A stretch of 64,000 nt of DNA from Deltaproteobacteria bacterium (GCA_020633415.1 JACKDQ010000009.1:163470-227469); one strand, 5' to 3'. Shown: positions 17,901 through 26,269, counted from the stretch's first letter. Made by a program: numbers and translations. Notes: a model not told the origin generated them from the sequence alone.

Positions 17901-18693
17901 AGCCACGCGAGGCCCAGGTCTCGGGGATGCGCTGACGCCAACAGGACTGCAAAAACGGCAGATAGGTATTGGGGCCGCCGAGCAAACAGACCTTATGGCG
18001 AAGCGTGTTGCCGCGGGTCAAGACCGAGAGATTTTGCATCACGATCGCGTCGGCCAAAGAACACATGATCTCCGGCGACGGAATGCCCGACTTGACCAGG
18101 TTGACGATATCCGTCTCGGCAAACACACCACACTTGGCGGCGACGTGATGCAACTTGGAGTCGTCCCACTGCAGTCGGCCGACTTCCTCGTGGGCCATGC
18201 CGACCTTAATCACACATTTGTCGATCGTCGCGCCGGTGCCCGAGGCACACTTGTCGTTCATCGATGCGATCGCGCGCTTGTCGCCAGTCTGCTTGTTCTC
18301 TTTGTAAATGATGATCTTGGCGTCTTGCCCGCCGAGCTCGATCACGCTGCCCACATCCGGATGCAGCTGATCGACAGCCATCGTCACCGCGTTGACTTCC
18401 TGGACGAACTTCGCGCCCAGCGGCTCACGCAGTGGCCCCGAACCCGAGCCGGTGATGAACACCCGGATGTTGTCGGCCGCGATGTCGGAAAACTGGTCAC
18501 CGATCGCCACCAGAAGCTCCAACACCTTTTCCGCTTGCCGGGTTTCGTGACGCTGGTAGTCCGACCAGAGGATCGCCTTGGTCGTTGGATCGACGACCAC
18601 CGCCTTGACCGTCGTCGACCCAACATCGATGCCGATGATCATCTGGTCGCCGGTCAGTCGCGCGCGAGCACTCATTTCATCTTGCGGACGCAT
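14947..18693 (-). CDS. Tandem acyl-CoA dehydratase activase (BcrAD/BadFG x2 plus DUF2229)
   Basis: A 1248-residue fusion. The ATG at 18693 has AAGGA eight bases upstream. The first ATPase domain begins IIGIDVGSTTVKAVVVD and has the activase cluster Cys in NDKCASGTGATID and AAKCGVFAETD; the second begins VIGVDGGSTSSKAVLID with NQCSAGNGM and YGCAVFLDAD, so both retain the two Cys that bridge a [4Fe-4S] cluster between subunits. A Cys-rich site (RCNFCPNLC, then a later Cys) follows, and then a DUF2229-like region opening VGIPRVLNIYSTGP. The C-terminal 150 residues are charged and coiled-coil-like (about 1120-1190). Activases of this type use ATP to push an electron into the dehydratase. Expression is probably controlled by the palindromic operator at 18727-18748. 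Confidence 0.88.
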   Translation of the reverse strand: MRPQDEMSARARLTGDQMIIGIDVGSTTVKAVVVDPTTKAILWSDYQRHETRQAEKVLELLVAIGDQFSDIAADNIRVFITGSGSGPLREPLGAKFVQEVNAVTMAVDQLHPDVGSVIELGGQDAKIIIYKENKQTGDKRAIASMNDKCASGTGATIDKCVIKVGMAHEEVGRLQWDDSKLHHVAAKCGVFAETDIVNLVKSGIPSPEIMCSLADAIVMQNLSVLTRGNTLRHKVCLLGGPNTYLPFLQSCWRQRIPETWASRGYDYPKDVPLQELIFVPQNSDLYAAFGAVIYGMHEPAEVGRYRGLDALKHFISEGRSAKLGDSAGPPLVEDDAQLQQFRERYNIPLFSPAKLQPGQVVRGVIGVDGGSTSSKAVLIDEEGEVLCKQYQLSKGNPIADTKELLAKIRTWVLEQGATVDVIGFGATGYAADVLQESMSADCNIVETVAHMMAATKYFGKVDVICDIGGQDIKVLFMVNGEIRNFRLSNQCSAGNGMLLQAMADQFGIKVTDYAETAFNAQLSPTFSYGCAVFLDADRVNFQKEGYSKEELLAGLAMVLPKNVWQYVVQIPRMAQLGTHYVLQGGTQYNLAAVKAQVDYIMQRVPDATVNVHPHPGEAGAIGAAVETLRVVKRRGYSTFIGLDAAIDIAYTTKNDEETRCNFCPNLCSRTFIDTETPDGKTSRYISGFSCEKGTVESKDALKALTAERKQLKARYPNLVDYESKLAFRSFYEPEPMPADGQLVDDVEVTQGLFGRVKRRAVRRPFLRSKNEARLREVRVGIPRVLNIYSTGPIWRTYFESLGLERQNIVFSDYTSEELWAEGGKYGSIDPCYPSKVTQAHVHNLIFVKHEKKPLDYIFFPSIVKMPTFVEGAQDSTACPIVAGAPNVLKAAFTKDVDFFERAGLEYVDSSVILTEPNYFKRQMFETWGPRLGITEDENDWAVDQAFRALRQFDEEMQRRGREILEQLEADNGVGVLLLSRPYHNDPGLNHGVLEEFQALGYPILSIRSLPKDPVWLKRFFADDLERGLIDTPLSVSDVWPENYSTNSVQKVWAAKFAARHPHVVVLDLSSFKCGHDAPTYGLIDSIISSTHTPYSALHDIDANKPGGSIKIRVKTYAHTLTRYREELQDLADKRGELERRVAEKRQELLGQRRAQQAALVARADETGRRLREMDGAYGEYLAEDPVLPAFSEELVDQDIAPLPPEELEVVMQPKAAIRPSLSPDRADMPFVTAKPTPQRRSGASAANG

Positions 18694-18723
18694 AGCTGTT
18701 GTCCTTCGTTGTTGACCGCCAGT

Positions 18724-18752
18724 CATCTAGACTGACATGTCAGTCTAGTCAA
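18724..18752 (-). promoter_or_regulatory. Promoter of the activase-dehydratase operon
   Basis: On the minus strand TTGACT (18747-18752) and TAGATG (18724-18729) are spaced by exactly 17 bases. The -35 is one base off consensus, the -10 is weak. The spacer is almost wholly occupied by the palindrome. The ATG is about 30 bases downstream. Confidence 0.55.
18727..18748. promoter_or_regulatory. Perfect 22-bp palindromic operator (TetR-family style)
   Basis: The half-site CTAGACTGACA is followed directly by its exact reverse complement, giving 22 bp of perfect dyad symmetry. It lies between and overlapping the -35 and -10 boxes, where a bound dimer would block RNA polymerase. Length and form resemble TetR-family operators; no regulator gene is adjacent, so the repressor must be encoded elsewhere. 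Confidence 0.75.
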
Positions 18753-18936
18753 AATCTGCCCTAAATAGCAACGATCATGTTCTGTTTAAATCGGGCGCCT
18801 CGAGCGTGGCGCTGACCGATCGGTTGCCGCCAACCGGCGACCGGGGAAAACAGACCAACAGGTTGGAATAATGCTGTTTGTCGGCGGGCGTGCTGTCTCG
18901 CTCAAGCGCCGGCCGCGTCGCGGGAAACGAACGGGG

Positions 18937-19656
18937 CTACGGGGCCGCGGGCAGCGGGTAATCGGTAAAACAACGCTGCCAGATTCGCCGACCGTAGGCT
19001 TCGAGCAGCGCGAAATCTTCAACCGCGTTGCGGATCGGCGAGTCGAAGCCGCTCCAGAAGATGCCAGCGAAGAACGCGCAGGCGACGGCATCGATCGACG
19101 TCGGCTGATCGCCGAGGACAAAGGGCTTGTCGCCGAGGATCGTCGCCAAGGCGCGAAAGTCAGCGGCGCCCAGCGCCGTGATCTCGGCTGCGCTATAACG
19201 GCCGGTGCCCTGGGCGTCAAGCTGCCCGCGAATCGCCTTGCGGATGCTTTTCATCACCCACCAACCGAGCAGCGGCGGCAGCTTGCTGCGCATCGCCGCG
19301 CTGTAGTGGGCAAAGCCACGCGGCGCGATCCAATGTTCGTAGCCGCCGACCCAGTAGGTGCCCTCCTCCAGCATCCGGCGCAACACGTGTGCGGTCGCCC
19401 GCTGCTCGGCGCTCAGCCCGCCGTCGAGCCGATCGCCGTATCGCTCGACGAGGTACTCGATGATCAACTGCGAGTCGGCGACGACGGTCGCGCCGTCTTC
19501 GATCCAGGGCACCTTGTTGCGCGGCCCGTTCTTCGGCGAGCCCAGCTTGACCTGATACTCGATCTCCGCCAGGCGCAGGTGGGCTTCGAGCTTGACGCAA
19601 AACGGGCTGACACTCGGCAAACCAAAACCTGGCGGCGCTTTGTAGAGGATGATCAC
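18937..19656 (-). CDS. Glutathione S-transferase-like protein (metaxin/FAXC type)
   Basis: A 239-residue protein with a thioredoxin-like N-terminal half and an all-helical C-terminal half. The pattern SPFCVKLEAHLRLAEIEYQV, then NKVPWIEDG and VVADSQLIIEYLVERYG, is that of the Tom37/metaxin-like GST branch; the helical domain closes with SIDAVACAFFAGIF. A GTG at 19656 with GGAG upstream is chosen; a TTG ten codons earlier is possible. The SPFC motif keeps a single Cys near residue 20. Related proteins are poorly characterised; a detoxification or binding role is inferred. It lies 243 bases upstream of the activase operon on the same strand. Confidence 0.78.
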   Translation of the reverse strand: MIILYKAPPGFGLPSVSPFCVKLEAHLRLAEIEYQVKLGSPKNGPRNKVPWIEDGATVVADSQLIIEYLVERYGDRLDGGLSAEQRATAHVLRRMLEEGTYWVGGYEHWIAPRGFAHYSAAMRSKLPPLLGWWVMKSIRKAIRGQLDAQGTGRYSAAEITALGAADFRALATILGDKPFVLGDQPTSIDAVACAFFAGIFWSGFDSPIRNAVEDFALLEAYGRRIWQRCFTDYPLPAAP

Positions 19657-19682
19657 CGCGTGCTCCGCTCGGGGTGTTGAAG

Positions 19683-19716
19683 ACAAAAAAAAGCCCGGCC
19701 ACCTGGGCCGGGCTTT
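19683..19716 (-). terminator. Rho-independent terminator after the 19741-20388 lipoprotein
   Basis: An 11-bp GC-rich stem (19690-19700 with 19706-19716, loop ACCTG) is followed on the minus strand by eight T in a row. It ends the lipoprotein gene before the GST-like gene. Confidence 0.88.
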
Positions 19717-19740
19717 CAGACTACGTTAGCAGCTCACCGC

Positions 19741-20388
19741 CTACTTCTTGACGATCTTGTAACCGTACCATACGAACGGTGTCCCTGGATTATAGCGGAA
19801 GTTCGCATTGCCCGGGCAGTCGGCTGCAAGCGTATCTTTGACCAGCGTGAAGGTCATCTCTTTACAATCAGCCGAGAACGCGACGGTGTACTCGCCCGGC
19901 TTGCCCTTGCAGAGGTGGTCGGTCTTCGTGGTCTGACCGTTCTCCAGCTGCTGCTGGCCAATTACGACCAGCGTGTTGTTGACGAAGGTATAGGTGCCGT
20001 AAAGGATGCGGGCTGCCGGCAGCTTGGACACGTCAAAGTTGTACTCGGTGGCGCTGGTGAAGTTGAGCGGGACTGGAAGTGTATTGGGTCCGGCCACGAT
20101 CTGGATATCCCAGTTGCCCTGGATGCTGCAGGCCGGTGCGGCGTCGGGCTTCGGACCCACGTCGGGCTTCGGACCGGCGTCGACCGGCGCCGCATCGACG
20201 GTGGTCGTGGCATCGGTGGTCATCTTCGCGTCGGTGGTCGTCGCGTCAGTGGTCGTCTTCGCGTCGGTGGTCGTCTTCGCGTCGGTTACCGCAGCGTCTT
20301 TTTTCGGGGGCGTGGTGTCGTCGTCGTCGCAAGCGCCAACAAATGCGAGCGCAGCGCCGCAAAGCAGAGCCAGTGCAAATTTCCTCAT
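19741..20388 (-). CDS. Lipoprotein with Thr/Asp/Ala repeat linker
   Basis: A 215-residue predicted lipoprotein. GGAGGAG precedes the ATG at 20388, and the signal ends FVGAC (Cys20), followed by four Asp. Residues about 31-87 are a low-complexity linker of TDAK/TTTDA units and PKPD units, typical of surface lipoproteins in Bradymonadales and myxobacteria. The C-terminal 125 residues form a small beta-rich domain with four Cys (CSIQGNWDIQIV, then HLCKGKPG, SADCKEM, AADCPGN). Function unknown. It has its own promoter and a strong terminator, so it is a single-gene transcript. Confidence 0.8.
   Translation of the reverse strand: MRKFALALLCGAALAFVGACDDDDTTPPKKDAAVTDAKTTTDAKTTTDATTTDAKMTTDATTTVDAAPVDAGPKPDVGPKPDAAPACSIQGNWDIQIVAGPNTLPVPLNFTSATEYNFDVSKLPAARILYGTYTFVNNTLVVIGQQQLENGQTTKTDHLCKGKPGEYTVAFSADCKEMTFTLVKDTLAADCPGNANFRYNPGTPFVWYGYKIVKK
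20192..20286. repeat. Coding tandem repeat of the lipoprotein linker
   Basis: An imperfect array of 12-18 base units (GCGTCGGTGGTCGTCTTC-like on the plus strand) encodes the TDA/TTTDAK linker. Two neighbouring 18-base copies are identical, so copy number could change by slippage without breaking the frame. Confidence 0.7.
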
Positions 20389-20752
20389 GGTTGTCTCCTC
20401 CAAATTGAATAGGCCTACGGCGATGCGAAGGCAAAACATTGATCTGAAACGCACGGTTACAGCGATACCGATCAATTTATTTCTTTGTACTTGTGGCCAG
20501 ATATTAAGGCAGTGCTGAGCAGTTTCAAGTTCTTTTATTCGCCAAAGGGCTGATTGGCGGGCAAATTGGGCCGAAAACCGCCCAAACCACCCTGTGACTT
20601 GCCGCACGGGTAGATCCCGTGCGTGCGCCATGGGTATCAACCGTGGCCAGCTCAGCCTCGATCCACCCAGGTTTTGCGATTTGATGTTAATTAGTTAACA
20701 CACGGGAGACGGCGTAGCCCACGAGCCCGCTTTGAACCCGCGCGTCGTGGGA
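20389..20752. other. Intergenic region between TonB-receptor and lipoprotein genes
   Basis: 364 bases without a gene. The half near the lipoprotein is AT-rich and carries its promoter and a leader of about 110 bases. The half after the receptor stop (20690-20752) contains a weak 7-bp stem with a long loop and no T run; no other structure is apparent. Confidence 0.6.
20501..20528 (-). promoter_or_regulatory. Promoter of the 19741-20388 lipoprotein
   Basis: On the minus strand TTGAAA (20523-20528) and TAATAT (20501-20506) are separated by 16 bases. The two boxes match five and four consensus positions, in an AT-rich stretch about 115 bases before the ATG. Confidence 0.5.
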
Positions 20753-22963
20753 CTAGCGTAGCGACATCCGTGCACTGAACAGCACGTTGATCCCCGGCAT
20801 GGTAAACGCCACCGGTTGGCCAGCACGATTGCCGAGGGTGACGAAGTCAGGGATCGTGCGGTGGTCGTAGTAGCTGTATTTCTGATCGAAGAGGTTGTAG
20901 ACGAACAGCGATAACGCCAGGTCGCGGAAGATGTTGCGCGCGACCACGCCCAGCGTGACGTCGTACACGTTGGGCGCCATATCGAGAACAGACTCCCCGC
21001 CCGTCGAAGAAACAGCGCTTTGCTCGAGCAACGAGCGATAGATCTCGAGATCGATACTTGTACGAGCGACGAGGCGCAGCCGTTTGCCGATGCTGGCATA
21101 AGCCCCGGCAGAGACCGTGTGACGGGGTCCATGCTGCGGCACGCGCTCACCGGTCAGATCGTCTGTAACACGGGTATAGCCGTAGGATAGCCAGAAACGG
21201 TGCCCGCCTTTGAACAGCACGTCGAGACGTGCTTCGGCACTGAGGATGTTGCGATCGAGGCGCGGCAACCAATACGACGTACCGGGGTCATGAAGCGCCG
21301 GCTCGAGCACCTTGATATCGCTAACGCTGGTCACAGCCAGATCGCCGCGGGCAAAGAACTTGTCGATCGGCCCGACGTCGCTGAGCATCTGGGTGTTGAC
21401 CTCGACCTGCCAGGCTGTCGACGTCGCCGGGACCATCGGAAACGGCGTGTTGTCCGGCCATTGGTAGTCGCCGCGCGGCGCCGCCTCGGGCGCCAAGCCG
21501 AAGCGATGGGCCATTGTTGGCGGGCGGAGCCCCTGGGCGATCGAGAACTTGACGTAGTTCTTGCGCCACACGCGAGCCACGGCACTCGCCGAGAGCAGCA
21601 AACGCGACTGATAGCTGTCGGCGTAATTGTAGCGGGCCCCGCCGGCGACAGCGAAACGATCGAAACCGGTGATCTCGTCGTAGGCGTAACCCGAGGCAAC
21701 CATCGTGCTTGCATCTTCGATGAACGGGGCGAACGTGCTGTACAGACCGTCGCTATCGGATTGAGAGACTTTCGCTCCGTTGATCGTTTCCACGGTCAGA
21801 TCGCTGCCGGCGATCAGCTTGTTCTTCAGCGGACCGAGCTTGGCCGTCCACGAAACCTCGCCGATGCCACCGATGCGAAAGGCGCGACCCTGATCCTTAA
21901 AAAAGCCGAAGCCGTTGGGGTACTGCGGGTTGGGAATCAAGCTACCGTTGGTCGCCAGCGTCGAGCCGGACCACAACCGCTGATCGAACACCAGCAGGTT
22001 GCGGTAAAAGAAGCCCTTGGCCAACACGCCGATCCCGGTGGTCTGAAAATTCTGCGCGTAGGTTAGATTGATCAGCCAGTCGTCACTCTGCCGCGCGCCG
22101 TTGTCTTGCGGCGCCAGCACGCCACCGTGGGTTGACGTCTGATAGTGAAAATTTGAGTACGGGATGCGCGCGAACAGGGCAAAATGCTTGTAGCGCAGCT
22201 TAGCGATCGTCTCGACGCTATAGTCGTTTTCGTTGGAGGTCAATCCGGACTGTCCAAGCCACGCATACGATCCGCCAAAGGAGGCGACGTCGGTAGTCGG
22301 ATCTTCGATCTCGACATTGGCACCGCGCCGCAAAAGGAAGTTGACGGCGACCATGCCTGAAACGTCGCCCCAGCGCTCACCGGCCATCACCGAGTATCGC
22401 TGATGGCCGAACGAGCCAAACTCGACGCGCCCGCGCACACCGCTGATGTCGGCGCCATCGCGGGTGATCAAGTTCACAACCCCGAGCATTGAGGATGCCC
22501 CCCAAAGCACGCCGCCCGGGCCGCTAACGATTTCGACCCGCTTGTAGGGCCAGAGGTCGAGGCCAAAGCCGGAGACGAACAAGTTGGTCAAGTGGGAGTT
22601 GATCGGCGTACCGTCGATCATCAACAGCGACGCTCGACCGATGCCGCGCGTTGCTGGCGTGTCGAGCCAGCTGCTGGTTCGCGCATCGAAGCCCGGCGTG
22701 GTCCGCAACAGTTCGGAGAGCGTGCGAAAGCCAAAGTCGCGGATGAATTCGTTGTCAACTACGGTGATGATCACCGGCGATTCTTCCAGGCGCTTGGGCA
22801 GCTTTTCCAGGCGGAGGAAGTATTCCTCACCCTTTTGGGCGGCCTTCTTCTCGTCCGAAGGGCTACTCACTCTAACGTCGGCATCTGAAGACTGAGCCTG
22901 AACAACGGTGGATGATCCGAGGGCGACAGCGACGAAGAAAACAGCGGCTTGGCGGAATACCAT
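20753..22963 (-). CDS. TonB-dependent outer-membrane receptor
   Basis: A 736-residue protein from the ATG at 22963, which gives a clean signal peptide ending VVQAQ (about 24). Residues about 60-170 are a plug domain: VIITVVDNEFIRDFGFRTLSELLRTTPGF, TRGIGRASLLMIDGTPIN and VEIVSGPGGVLWGASSMLGVVNLITRDG are standard TonB-receptor plug motifs. The rest has the alternating pattern of a 22-strand barrel and ends in an aromatic-poor MSLR rather than the usual terminal Phe. The ligand (siderophore, cobalamin or other) cannot be inferred. It would need a TonB-ExbB-ExbD complex; no tonB is in the window although ExbB/ExbD homologues are. It is divergent from the lipoprotein gene at 23253. Confidence 0.88.
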   Translation of the reverse strand: MVFRQAAVFFVAVALGSSTVVQAQSSDADVRVSSPSDEKKAAQKGEEYFLRLEKLPKRLEESPVIITVVDNEFIRDFGFRTLSELLRTTPGFDARTSSWLDTPATRGIGRASLLMIDGTPINSHLTNLFVSGFGLDLWPYKRVEIVSGPGGVLWGASSMLGVVNLITRDGADISGVRGRVEFGSFGHQRYSVMAGERWGDVSGMVAVNFLLRRGANVEIEDPTTDVASFGGSYAWLGQSGLTSNENDYSVETIAKLRYKHFALFARIPYSNFHYQTSTHGGVLAPQDNGARQSDDWLINLTYAQNFQTTGIGVLAKGFFYRNLLVFDQRLWSGSTLATNGSLIPNPQYPNGFGFFKDQGRAFRIGGIGEVSWTAKLGPLKNKLIAGSDLTVETINGAKVSQSDSDGLYSTFAPFIEDASTMVASGYAYDEITGFDRFAVAGGARYNYADSYQSRLLLSASAVARVWRKNYVKFSIAQGLRPPTMAHRFGLAPEAAPRGDYQWPDNTPFPMVPATSTAWQVEVNTQMLSDVGPIDKFFARGDLAVTSVSDIKVLEPALHDPGTSYWLPRLDRNILSAEARLDVLFKGGHRFWLSYGYTRVTDDLTGERVPQHGPRHTVSAGAYASIGKRLRLVARTSIDLEIYRSLLEQSAVSSTGGESVLDMAPNVYDVTLGVVARNIFRDLALSLFVYNLFDQKYSYYDHRTIPDFVTLGNRAGQPVAFTMPGINVLFSARMSLR

Positions 22964-23252
22964 GTGTATCGTTCCCAGTTTGCGTGCGGCAACCCAAGAG
23001 ATGTGGTCAGCGAAGACGCATGCGCGCCGGCGCAACCGATTGAGACACAAAAACCAATGAGATGTGAGTCATGATACGCCAAATTGTCGACGGATGGAAA
23101 GATCCTGGTTGCCCGCCCGGCGCTGATGCAGCGACTGCAAGACCGCGGGAGGAAGCTAGACCCCTCGCCGACCGCGGTGTAGACTAGGCCTACTCGAAAG
23201 CGTAGTGAATCGTTCCGGATCGGCGCAACCGCCAGCTGGCCTAGGTGCAGAA

Positions 23253-25520
23253 ATGTCCAACGCATCTCGTAAGCTCTATCCTTTGTTGATCGCTGTTGTG
23301 CTCGGCGGCTGTTCGCCTTCGCCGCGCGAGCAGGTCGTCAGCATCTCGCTGCAGTTCACCCGCGGTCAAAGCGAGCTGAACGGCAATATGGTCACGATGG
23401 GCGATACGATCACTGCCAAGGCCTTCGCGCTTGCCGCGAGCGGTAACGTCCTAGCGGACGTCACCCACCGCCTCCGGCTACGCGATGAGCTGGTCTTCGC
23501 CCGCATCACCACGAGCAGTGGATCAAACGCTCTGGCGTTTCGCGCGATCGCGCCAGGCAGTGCCACATTCGTCGTCGATGCCGGGGCCGTAGCGCGCGAG
23601 GTGGAGATCTCCAGCGTTTGCCCCCAACTGCCGAGCTGCACCGTGGGACAGCCCGGCTGTGGAACGACCCACGCCGGGGTGATCAGCGCCTCGGAAACCT
23701 GGCGCGCTACCGATGGGCCACACCTTGTCGGCGCCAACGTCACGGTCAAAGGCGCGGAGAGCTGCACGCGTGGTGACGCCACCTGCGTCTGTGACGGCGA
23801 CAGCTGCCAGCGTCCGGTAACGCTAACCATCGAAGGCTGTACCCAGGTCGTCTTTGCTGCTGGCACACAGTTGAAGGTGGGCGATGGAGAGCCTGGCGCG
23901 CTGCGCGTCCTCGGTGGCGGAGCAAGCGACTGGCCGGCCAAGACAGCCACCGTGCAAACGGGCATCGTGCAGTTCGTCGGACAGACCGCGACGGCAGGTC
24001 ACTGGGCGGGCGTCGAGCTGTCCTACAAATTGATCGACAAAGCAGGCGTCACCGATCCAACCCGCCTCAGCGGCCTGCAGATCAGCCACGCCGGCGCGGG
24101 TGGCCATGCGGCGTTGCGCGCTGCGTTTACGCAAGACGGGCCGACACCCTGGCTGCATGGCCTGCGCGTCGCCAACAACGCGGCGGCAGGCGTCGAGCTC
24201 GGCGAGAAGAGCGCCCTTGACGCCGCCTCGACCCGTTTTCGTATCACCGAGAACGCCGTGCCCTGGGACACCGCGGCTAATGCGACGCGCTGGGTCCAAC
24301 CGATAACTAGCGACGGATTGACCGACTACAGCGGCAACACCCGAGACGTAATCGAGATTCGCGGCGGCAAGATCAGCGCAACCTCAGTCTGGGACGTAAC
24401 CAGTATCCCCTACCGCGTAACCGGCGACGTCGAGGTCAGTGGTCCACTGGTGCCCGCTCCACTGCTGTTCATCGCGCCGGGCGTGACGCTGCGTTTCGTC
24501 AAGGGGACGCGACTGGCGGTCGGCATGACGCCGGGGCAACAGGGGCTGATTACCGCGGGTCGGGTAGCCACCGTCGGAACCAACAGCGACACGCCTCCAG
24601 TGACGCTGACCTCGGACGAGGCGACACCGGCGGCCGGCGATTGGGTGGGATTGATCATCGGCCCCTACACCCCGCCCACGCCGCTGCTGCGCAAGGTAAC
24701 CATCGAGTACGCTGGCGGAGCCAGCGGCCTGCGCGGCTTCGACGGCGACTTCACCGCCGAGGACGACCGTGGCGCGCTGTTCATGCTCAACCCCAACGGC
24801 ACCTCGTCGCTGGCCGATCTCACATTGCGCCACTCAGCAGGCTACGGTGTGGTTCGTGGGTTCTTCTCGGCGTCCCATGCAGGCTTCAGTAAGTTCATCG
24901 CTGACCTCGAGACCAATAAAGACACGCTCGCCAGCGGTATCGAGTCAGACCCGTCACCACTGCAATTGACGCTGCCTTCGCAAAAGAAGAGCACCCTGGC
25001 GCTCACACCAACAGCGAGCGAATTACTCGGGCCTCAGTCTTGCGATGCCACGGTAACCAGCCCCGAGGCGGCGTGGACCTTTACCAAGAATGCGACGCAA
25101 GCCGCCGCCGTGGGCGCGTGGTACATCGCCGCCTACGAGACGAAGTCCGATCGGCTGGTCTGGCTCGAAGCGAGCCTGCCGGGATCGGCGCGAGCCGCTG
25201 GCGGCGGAACAGCGATCGGCACCGAAGTCATCGCCTACCGTCAGCCGGAGCGTTGTTCGGCCCCCGACAGTTGCCCCGCACTGCTCACCAGCTGCAACAA
25301 CTTGCGTTCCTTTGCCCAGCAGAGCGCCTGCGCAAGCTGGGAGGAAGCGGGCTGCGCTGAGCGCATCCATTTCGTCGTCTACGGAACCGCTGCCGGCGGG
25401 TCGAGTATCGACTTGACCACTGCGCAAACGCGACAAGACGTCGAGACCGCGCTGACTACCCAGCTCGTCGGACAGGCGGTCGCCGGGACGATCTACCGCG
25501 TCCCGCAGGCCGCGCCCTAA
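23253..25520 (+). CDS. Large lipoprotein of unknown function with beta-helix-like repeats
   Basis: A 755-residue predicted lipoprotein; the ATG at 23253 (AGGTG upstream) places the signal and LGGC lipobox (Cys20) correctly. Early residues resemble an Ig-like module (ISLQFTRGQSEL to FVVDAGAVAREVEIS). A Cys-rich stretch follows (CPQLPSCTVGQPGC and CTRGDATCVCDGDSC). The middle has repeated AGHWAGVELS, LQISHAGAG and WVGLIIGPYTP, LRKVTIEYAGGASG units that resemble right-handed parallel beta-helix rungs, as seen in cell-surface proteins. The C-terminal 130 residues are again Cys-containing. No enzyme motif is evident. A shorter lipoprotein gene follows after 47 bases. Confidence 0.75.
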   Translation: MSNASRKLYPLLIAVVLGGCSPSPREQVVSISLQFTRGQSELNGNMVTMGDTITAKAFALAASGNVLADVTHRLRLRDELVFARITTSSGSNALAFRAIAPGSATFVVDAGAVAREVEISSVCPQLPSCTVGQPGCGTTHAGVISASETWRATDGPHLVGANVTVKGAESCTRGDATCVCDGDSCQRPVTLTIEGCTQVVFAAGTQLKVGDGEPGALRVLGGGASDWPAKTATVQTGIVQFVGQTATAGHWAGVELSYKLIDKAGVTDPTRLSGLQISHAGAGGHAALRAAFTQDGPTPWLHGLRVANNAAAGVELGEKSALDAASTRFRITENAVPWDTAANATRWVQPITSDGLTDYSGNTRDVIEIRGGKISATSVWDVTSIPYRVTGDVEVSGPLVPAPLLFIAPGVTLRFVKGTRLAVGMTPGQQGLITAGRVATVGTNSDTPPVTLTSDEATPAAGDWVGLIIGPYTPPTPLLRKVTIEYAGGASGLRGFDGDFTAEDDRGALFMLNPNGTSSLADLTLRHSAGYGVVRGFFSASHAGFSKFIADLETNKDTLASGIESDPSPLQLTLPSQKKSTLALTPTASELLGPQSCDATVTSPEAAWTFTKNATQAAAVGAWYIAAYETKSDRLVWLEASLPGSARAAGGGTAIGTEVIAYRQPERCSAPDSCPALLTSCNNLRSFAQQSACASWEEAGCAERIHFVVYGTAAGGSSIDLTTAQTRQDVETALTTQLVGQAVAGTIYRVPQAAP

Positions 25521-25567
25521 CGGATCACCACTGGACGATTCACCATGCGCCGAGCTAGACTCTGATC

Positions 25568-26269
25568 ATGCAAAAACTAGCGATGGTCTGCTGCGCAGTG
25601 CTTGCGAGTACTGTCGGGTGTGGCGGCGACGATACGCGCACAACGCCGCGTTACAGCTGCCTCGAGAGCTCGCTGACGCTGCGCTACGAGCTCGTCCCCG
25701 AGCTGCTGCCCGCTGCAGAGCAACAGCTCCTCAAGAAATCAGGCTACGCCGGGACCCTCGATGTGTCGATGCACAGCCGCTGGCCGCCATGGTCCCACTC
25801 CTCGGCACGCGCCCGTCTGGCGGGAACGACCAATCCAGTAACCGTTTCTTTGGCGCGACCGATAGAGTTTTTCTTTCCCGACGTGCAGAACTTCCTCGGC
25901 TTCGCTGCCCAAGAACCCGGCGATCCCGATCGGCTCTGGGTCGTCGCCGCATTTGGCCCGCGTGCGTCGGTCAATCAAGGATTTGCTGGGGCCGTGCAGT
26001 CGATGGGCGCGCGCCCCGACGAGACGGCGACCCGCGGCCTTTGTCGACGTGGATGTCGCTACGACGACCAGGGAAACTGCCCGGCCGACGGCGCATGCGA
26101 CGCCTTGCTGGACGACGCGTGCACGGCGACCTGCGAAAACGACCCCGTCACTCAGGGCGTGCCGATTATCGCCGTTGGCCATTGCCCCAAGGTCATCCCA
26201 CCGCTGACGATCCGACTCAACGGCACGATCTTCGAATCGCTGCCCGCAGACGAGCAGGGCAACAACTAG
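25568..26269 (+). CDS. Cys-rich lipoprotein of unknown function
   Basis: A 233-residue predicted lipoprotein. The signal ends STVGC (Cys18), followed by GGDD. The mature domain has no recognised motif; the C-terminal half holds closely spaced Cys (GLCRRGCRYDDQGNC, GACDALLDDACTATC) that suggest three or four disulfides in an extracytoplasmic compartment. It lies 47 bases after the large lipoprotein gene on the same strand and is probably co-transcribed with it. I do not recognise the family. Confidence 0.68.
   Translation: MQKLAMVCCAVLASTVGCGGDDTRTTPRYSCLESSLTLRYELVPELLPAAEQQLLKKSGYAGTLDVSMHSRWPPWSHSSARARLAGTTNPVTVSLARPIEFFFPDVQNFLGFAAQEPGDPDRLWVVAAFGPRASVNQGFAGAVQSMGARPDETATRGLCRRGCRYDDQGNCPADGACDALLDDACTATCENDPVTQGVPIIAVGHCPKVIPPLTIRLNGTIFESLPADEQGNN

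Noticed and set aside
16471..18735. 754-codon plus-strand open frame opposite the activase gene
   Set aside because: It is the antisense of a clear protein-coding gene; high GC leaves few stop codons there, and its translation is His/Arg/Asp-rich without domain motifs.
19915..20412. Plus-strand open frame rich in Gly/Arg/Val opposite the Thr/Asp lipoprotein linker
   Set aside because: It is the complement of the codon repeat and has no ribosome site.
20690..20752. Terminator after the TonB receptor
   Set aside because: A 7-bp stem with a loop of about 20 bases and no T run on the minus strand.
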